Shown: positions 6,937 through 10,394 of the stretch, piece by piece
Numbering within the stretch: the first letter of the stretch is position 1
Layout: each line of letters starts with the position of its first letter
Assembly (NCBI GenBank): GCA_025356695.1
Contig: JANXSE010000172.1
Location: 1 to 10,394, forward strand
Direction: 5' to 3'
Length of the DNA stretch: 10,394 nt
DNA from: Betaproteobacteria bacterium
Lineage (GTDB): Bacteria; Pseudomonadota; Gammaproteobacteria; Burkholderiales; SG8-41
Notes under the pieces: model-generated
Database searches by the model: none
What the model was told of the DNA's origin: nothing
Seen by the model: only the letters and a program-made list of their open reading frames with translations
Program-made: the position numbers and the translations under genes

Positions 6937-7482
6937 TTGAGCAACGGGGCGTCATCTACGGATACACGCGCGCGCTTCGAGGCGTCGGTGCTGGCGCATC
7001 TGGATGCCGCCTACAACCTCGCGCGCTGGCTGACGCAGAACGACGATGCGGCTGCCGATGCGGTGCAGGACGCCGCGCTGCGCGCCTTTCGCTTCTTCGA
7101 CAGCCAGAACGGGCCCAGCGCAAAAGCGTGGTTCATGGCAGTGGTGCGCAACACCTGCATGGACTGGCTGCGCGACCAGCAAAAACACGGGCGCCATGAA
7201 ACCTATGACGAAGAACTGCATGCGACACCCGCCGCGGCGCGCGACCAGCCCGACGCCGCGCTGGCGCGTGTCGTTGATGCGAACCGCGTCCACGCCTGCA
7301 TCGCGGCACTACCGCCGGATTTTCGCGAGGTAATCGTGCTGCGCGAACTTGAAGAAATGTCGTACCGGGAAATTAGCGCCATCATCGATGTGCCGATCGG
7401 CACGGTGATGTCGCGCCTCTCGCGCGGCCGCGATCTGTTGCAACAGAAACTGCAGATGGAAAACGTAAGGAGGCAATCGTGA
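6937..7482 (+). CDS. ECF-type RNA polymerase sigma factor
   Basis: A 181-residue sigma factor with only regions 2 and 4, the hallmark of the ECF group. Region 2 spans about residues 13-83, with AYNLARWLTQNDDAAADAVQDA and then AWFMAVVRNTCMDWLRD. Region 4 spans about 118-170, with IAALPPDFREVIVLRELEE and a helix-turn-helix MSYREISAIIDVPIGTVMSRLSR-type segment (141-163) that reads the -35 box. It directs RNA polymerase to a small regulon when released from its anti-sigma factor. The TTG start at 6937 has AAGGGAG 7 nt upstream; GTG 6919 is the alternative, adding six residues. Its stop overlaps the start of the anti-sigma gene (GTGA), so the two are made in a fixed ratio. A GGAATAAA-N15-GTCT promoter upstream implies self-activation. 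Confidence 0.93.
   Translation: MSNGASSTDTRARFEASVLAHLDAAYNLARWLTQNDDAAADAVQDAALRAFRFFDSQNGPSAKAWFMAVVRNTCMDWLRDQQKHGRHETYDEELHATPAAARDQPDAALARVVDANRVHACIAALPPDFREVIVLRELEEMSYREISAIIDVPIGTVMSRLSRGRDLLQQKLQMENVRRQS
7467..7473 (+). promoter_or_regulatory. Strong ribosome binding site for the anti-sigma gene
   Basis: AAGGAGG, a full match to the anti-16S sequence, lies inside the last codons of the sigma gene and 5 nt before the GTG at 7479. It supports the overlapping GTG start and efficient anti-sigma synthesis. Confidence 0.75.
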
Positions 7483-8231
7483 ACTGTACGCGCCTGCGGC
7501 AGGTGCTTGACGCGTGGATCGACGGCGAACTCGATGCCGAAACGTCTGCCGAAATCGATGGCCATCTGGACGGCTGTCCGGAATGTCGCGCGCTCAAGGG
7601 CGAACGCGACGCGCTGCGCAGCCGGCTGCGCGCGGAGATGCCCTATTTCGAAAGCCCGCGCGGCCTGCGCGAAGAAGTCCTCGCCCGGTTAAGCCTGACA
7701 GCCCCGCAACCGCGCAACGCCGGGCAGCGGGAACGCCGCCCAGCGATTTATGCGCTGGTCAGCGTTGCGCTGCTGGTCGGCATGCTGGCCGGTTACTGGA
7801 TCGCGCGGCCGCCGGCCGACGATACACTGCGCGAACACATCGTCGCCAGCCACGTCGCCTCGCTAACTGATCCGCAGCGGCTGATCACTGTCGTCTCGAC
7901 CAACCAGCACGTGGTCAAACCGTGGCTGCAGGGCAAAATCGATTTTGCGCCGGTGGTGCGCGATTTGTCGGTGGAAGGCTACACACTGCTTGGCGCGCGT
8001 CTCGACCACGTCGCCGACCGCCAGGGCGTGGCGATCGTTTATCGCATGCGCAATCACGTCATCAGCCTGTTCGCGTGGCGCGCCGCCAATTACACGGCCG
8101 AGCCGCTCGCAGCGCAGTCCGCGCGCGGCTTCGGCCTGGTGACCTGGGCCACGGGCGGGCTGCGTTACGCCGCGGTCTCGGACATCGAAAACGCCGACCT
8201 CGAACGCTTCGCGCGCCTGATGCAGCCTTAG
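7479..8231 (+). CDS. Zinc-binding (ZAS) transmembrane anti-sigma factor
   Basis: A 250-residue partner of the upstream sigma factor. The cytoplasmic N-terminus has the zinc anti-sigma signature His29-x3-Cys33-x2-Cys36, with Cys3 as the likely fourth ligand. Residues 1-88 should bind and hold the sigma factor. One membrane helix follows at about 89-109 (AIYALVSVALLVGMLAGYWI). The periplasmic part (110-250) contains S-T-N-Q-H-V-V-K-P-W-L, then DFAPVVRDLSVEGYTLLGAR and VYRMRNHVISLFAW, a layout I recall from anti-sigma proteins paired with ECF factors in proteobacteria. The signal is unknown: the zinc ligands could respond to thiol oxidation or metal, or the periplasmic domain could sense envelope conditions. 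The GTG start overlaps the sigma stop by 4 bp. Its own TAG stop (8229-8231) overlaps the first bases of the palindromic repeat at 8230. Confidence 0.9.
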   Translation: MNCTRLRQVLDAWIDGELDAETSAEIDGHLDGCPECRALKGERDALRSRLRAEMPYFESPRGLREEVLARLSLTAPQPRNAGQRERRPAIYALVSVALLVGMLAGYWIARPPADDTLREHIVASHVASLTDPQRLITVVSTNQHVVKPWLQGKIDFAPVVRDLSVEGYTLLGARLDHVADRQGVAIVYRMRNHVISLFAWRAANYTAEPLAAQSARGFGLVTWATGGLRYAAVSDIENADLERFARLMQP

Positions 8232-8400
8232 TGTCCTGAGTCTGGAATTACTTGCCGAATTTTATTGTGTGCTTGCTGCGGCTTTGTCGCACTCCTCGCC
8301 GGGTGTCCAACCCTGTCGCGCCTCGCGGCGCACACAACAAAATTCGATACGCTCATTTTTCAGGCTGCGATTGTGCTGCGAATTTCAGGCTCAGGACACT
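8230..8400. repeat. 171-bp imperfect palindromic intergenic element (MITE-like or structured RNA)
   Basis: The gap between the anti-sigma gene and the Bug gene is almost wholly occupied by a nested inverted repeat. The outer arms 8230-8249 and 8381-8400 match at 18 of 20 positions, including a perfect terminal 11-mer AGTGTCCTGAG. The inner arms 8256-8272 and 8330-8346 match at 16 of 17 (CGAATTTT-x-TTGTGTGC). The centre holds small hairpins: GGGT-5 nt-ACCC (8301-8313) and GCGCC-TCGC-GGCGC (8318-8331). No transposase is present. Sharp terminal inverted repeats suggest a non-autonomous mobile element; it may also stop transcription from both convergent genes. No clear target-site duplication was found. 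Confidence 0.7.
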
Positions 8401-8408
8401 GGTAATGC

Positions 8409-9389
8409 TCAGTCCAGACGCACGCCCGCCGCTTTGACGACCTGCCCGTATTTGGCGATTTCAGACTTGATGTAATCGCCGAACGCATCGGGTGTCGGCG
8501 CGGTGAACGGAAAAATGCCGAGCTCGGCGAGCCTTTCCTTGACGTCGTTCATGCCAAGCGCGCGATTGATCTCGGCATGCAGGCGGCTGACGATTTCTTT
8601 CGGCGTGCCGCGCGGCGCCAGCATGCCGTACCAATTGTCGACAGCGAATCCGGGAACACCGGCCTCGGCAACCGTCGGCAAATCCGCGAAGTGATCGATA
8701 CGCTTCGACGACGTCACCGCCAGCGCGCGGATGCGGTTGGCCTTGATCTGCGTCAGTGCAGTCGACATGGTGGCGAAAATCAATTGCAGATTGCCGCCGA
8801 CCAGATCAATCATCGCCGGCGCGCCGCCTTTGTACGGCACGTGCGACATCTTCACGCCGGCCAGCGTGTTGAAGAGTTCGCCCGCCAGATGATCGGCGGC
8901 GCCGACACCCGACGAACCGAAATTGAGTTTGCCCGGATTCGCTTTGGCATAGGCGACCAGTTCCTTTACCGAATGCACGGGCAACGCTGGGTGCACCACC
9001 AGCACGTTGAGCGCCGACACGCCGCGCGCCACCGGCTCTAAACTGTTGACCGAATCGTACGGCAGTTTGGAATACAGGCTTGGCGTCACCGCGACCGGAC
9101 CGATGGTACCGTGCACCAGCGTGTAGCCGTCGGGAGTGGCGTTGGCGCCGATCCCCATGCCGACGATGCCATTGCCGCCGGGACGGTTGTCGATGATCAC
9201 CTGCTGGCCCCAGGCGTCGGTGAGCTTTTGCCCGATCGAGCGCGCGGTGATGTCGGAGCCGCCGCCCGGCGACACGGTCAGGATGATGCGGATCGGCCGC
9301 TTCGGATAGTCTTTCGGAGATTGCGCATGCGCCGCAGCAACAGACAACGCAGAACAAAACGCGAGTACGGTTTTAACTGCAATGCGCAT
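8409..9389 (-). CDS. Bug/TctC-family periplasmic solute receptor
   Basis: A 326-residue periplasmic binding protein of the tripartite tricarboxylate transporter receptor (Bug) family. A Sec signal peptide ends at Ala-His-Ala22. The mature protein starts with YPKRPIRIIL, then VSPGGGSDITARSIGQKL (39-56), IIDNRPGGNG (65-74) and ATPDGYTLVHG (84-94). A mid-region NFGSSGVGAADHLAGELF and PYKGGAPAMIDLVGG, and near the C-terminus LAPRGTPKEIV, follow; all are typical family blocks. Such receptors bind carboxylates, amides or related small molecules; the ligand cannot be told. The start at 9389 has GGAG 6 nt upstream. No membrane TctA/TctB partners are visible, as is usual for the many orphan Bug genes of Burkholderiales. 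It is divergent from an amidase, so it may bind that enzyme's substrate or product. Confidence 0.93.
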   Translation of the reverse strand: MRIAVKTVLAFCSALSVAAAHAQSPKDYPKRPIRIILTVSPGGGSDITARSIGQKLTDAWGQQVIIDNRPGGNGIVGMGIGANATPDGYTLVHGTIGPVAVTPSLYSKLPYDSVNSLEPVARGVSALNVLVVHPALPVHSVKELVAYAKANPGKLNFGSSGVGAADHLAGELFNTLAGVKMSHVPYKGGAPAMIDLVGGNLQLIFATMSTALTQIKANRIRALAVTSSKRIDHFADLPTVAEAGVPGFAVDNWYGMLAPRGTPKEIVSRLHAEINRALGMNDVKERLAELGIFPFTAPTPDAFGDYIKSEIAKYGQVVKAAGVRLD

Positions 9390-9409
9390 GGCTGCTCCAT
9401 AGGGAAATA

Positions 9410-9438
9410 TTGCTTAGCGATGATACACTGCCGATAAT
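9410..9438 (+). promoter_or_regulatory. Sigma-70-type promoter for the amidase gene
   Basis: TTGCTT (9410-9415) and GATAAT (9433-9438) are separated by exactly 17 bp, a good sigma-70 match (4 of 6 and 5 of 6). Transcription should start near 9445, giving a very short leader of about 12 nt with GGACG (9447-9451) as a modest ribosome site before the ATG at 9457. Confidence 0.55.
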
Positions 9439-9456
9439 TCAAAATGGACGATCAGC

Positions 9457-10394
9457 ATGACAAAAACTGCGCACAACACCGGTGCATCCGCGCAATCCGG
9501 CGCACCACTTCAGGACTGGACCGCGAGTGAAATCGCCGCCGCGGTCAACGCGCGCACCGTAACCTGCGAAACCGTAGTGCGCGCCTGTCTCGAACGCATC
9601 GCCGAACGCGAAGCGCAGGTGATGGCATGGGAGTATCTGAATCCGGACCAGGTCATCGCGCAGGCGCGCGCGCTCGATGCCGCGGGTGTCAGCGGACCGC
9701 TGGCCGGCGTGCCCTTCGGCATCAAGGACATCATCGACACCTGCGACATGCCGACACAGATGGGTTCGCCGATCTATAAAGACCACCAACCGAAAAGCGA
9801 CGCCGCGTGCGTCGCGTTGTCACGCAAGGCCGGCGCCATCCTGCTCGGAAAAACCGTCACCACTGAATTTGCCAACCGTCATCCGGGCAAGACACACAAT
9901 CCCTTCGACTTCACGCGCACGCCCGGCGGTTCATCCAGCGGTTCGGCCGCCGCGGTCGGCGACCACATGGTGCCGCTCGCCATCGGCACGCAGACCACCG
10001 CCTCGACCATACGGCCGGCGTCGTTCTGCGGCACCTTCGGTTACCGCCCGACGCACGGCGATCTGCGCTGCGTCGGCGTCAAGGAGGCCGCCGGCTCGCT
10101 CGATACGCTGGGCCTGTTCGCGCGCTCGATTGAAGACATCGCGCTCTATCGCGAGGTGCTGACCGGCAGCGCGCCGGTGGCAATCGCCGAACCGGCCGCA
10201 CCCCTGCGCGTCGGTTTCTGCCGCACGCACCTGTGGTCGCAGCTCGAACCGCACACGCAGTCGCTGATCGAAGACGCTGCCGTACGGCTCGCGCGCGCCG
10301 GCGCCAAAGTCGAAGACGTAGCGCTGCCCGCCGACTTCGAACGCGTCGAAGACGCGCACCGCTGGGTGTCGAGTTTCGAGTTCTCGCGCAACTT
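9457..10394 (+). CDS. Amidase-signature-family enzyme (runs off the right edge)
   Basis: The first 312 codons of a Ser-cisSer-Lys amidase are present. The catalytic Lys90 sits in PLAGVPFGIKD (81-91). The glycine/serine-rich loop TPGGSSSGSAAAV (155-167) supplies cis-Ser159, and the nucleophile is Ser183 in GTQTTASTIRPASFCG, exactly 24 residues later as in this family. The residues before the nucleophile are Thr-Ala where Gly-Gly is more usual. Members hydrolyse C-N amide bonds in small amides, acylated compounds or urea derivatives in the cytoplasm; the substrate is undetermined. The N-terminal 20 residues (A/G/S/T-rich) look unstructured. It is divergent from the Bug receptor across 67 bp, an arrangement that suggests a small uptake-and-hydrolysis pair. 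The C-terminus is missing, so an intact gene is assumed, not shown. Confidence 0.92.
   Translation, partial: MTKTAHNTGASAQSGAPLQDWTASEIAAAVNARTVTCETVVRACLERIAEREAQVMAWEYLNPDQVIAQARALDAAGVSGPLAGVPFGIKDIIDTCDMPTQMGSPIYKDHQPKSDAACVALSRKAGAILLGKTVTTEFANRHPGKTHNPFDFTRTPGGSSSGSAAAVGDHMVPLAIGTQTTASTIRPASFCGTFGYRPTHGDLRCVGVKEAAGSLDTLGLFARSIEDIALYREVLTGSAPVAIAEPAAPLRVGFCRTHLWSQLEPHTQSLIEDAAVRLARAGAKVEDVALPADFERVEDAHRWVSSFEFSRN

Noticed and set aside
8252..8437. Short plus-strand open frame through the palindromic element
   Set aside because: It has no ribosome site or recognisable domain, and the stretch is explained by the inverted-repeat structure and the end of the Bug gene.

Overview
The window is about 10.4 kb of high-GC, densely coding bacterial chromosome. 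Several things point to a betaproteobacterium, probably in or near Burkholderiales: a Bug/TctC-type solute receptor beside an amidase, a large DUF748 protein, a short-leader gene layout, and strong G/C bias at third codon positions. The assignment is an inference from gene content. No rRNA, tRNA, CRISPR array or transposase gene was seen.

Layout. A GMC-family flavin oxidoreductase runs off the left edge on the minus strand. Across a 157-bp divergent region that holds a dyad-symmetric element, a classical short-chain dehydrogenase is followed 12 bp later by a ten-helix EamA/DMT exporter. A 1014-residue DUF748 (AsmA-like) envelope protein follows, apparently with its own promoter and perhaps translated from a leaderless mRNA. 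It converges on a two-gene minus-strand unit made of a Tat-exported metallophosphoesterase and a secreted cupredoxin. That unit is divergent from an ECF sigma factor that overlaps its zinc-binding membrane anti-sigma factor by 4 bp. The sigma and phosphoesterase genes share a 180-bp spacer. A 171-bp imperfect palindromic repeat fills the gap after the anti-sigma gene. The window ends with a minus-strand Bug receptor and a divergent amidase that runs off the right edge.

Most interesting region. The 6757-6936 spacer carries two back-to-back copies of the same ECF-type promoter, GGAATAAA-N15-GTCT, one per strand and with identical spacing. This implies that the sigma factor drives both its own operon and the phosphoesterase-cupredoxin operon, so positions 5478-8231 would be one self-contained regulon. 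Its products would be an exported phosphoesterase with a very histidine-rich metal-site segment and a periplasmic copper-type protein that keeps the C-x3-C-x3-H-x2-M half of a CuA site but has Met where CuA has its first His. A role in envelope metal or oxidant stress is plausible but not proven.

The flanking genes look like ordinary accessory catabolism and transport: oxidoreductases, an exporter, an amidase and its likely solute receptor.
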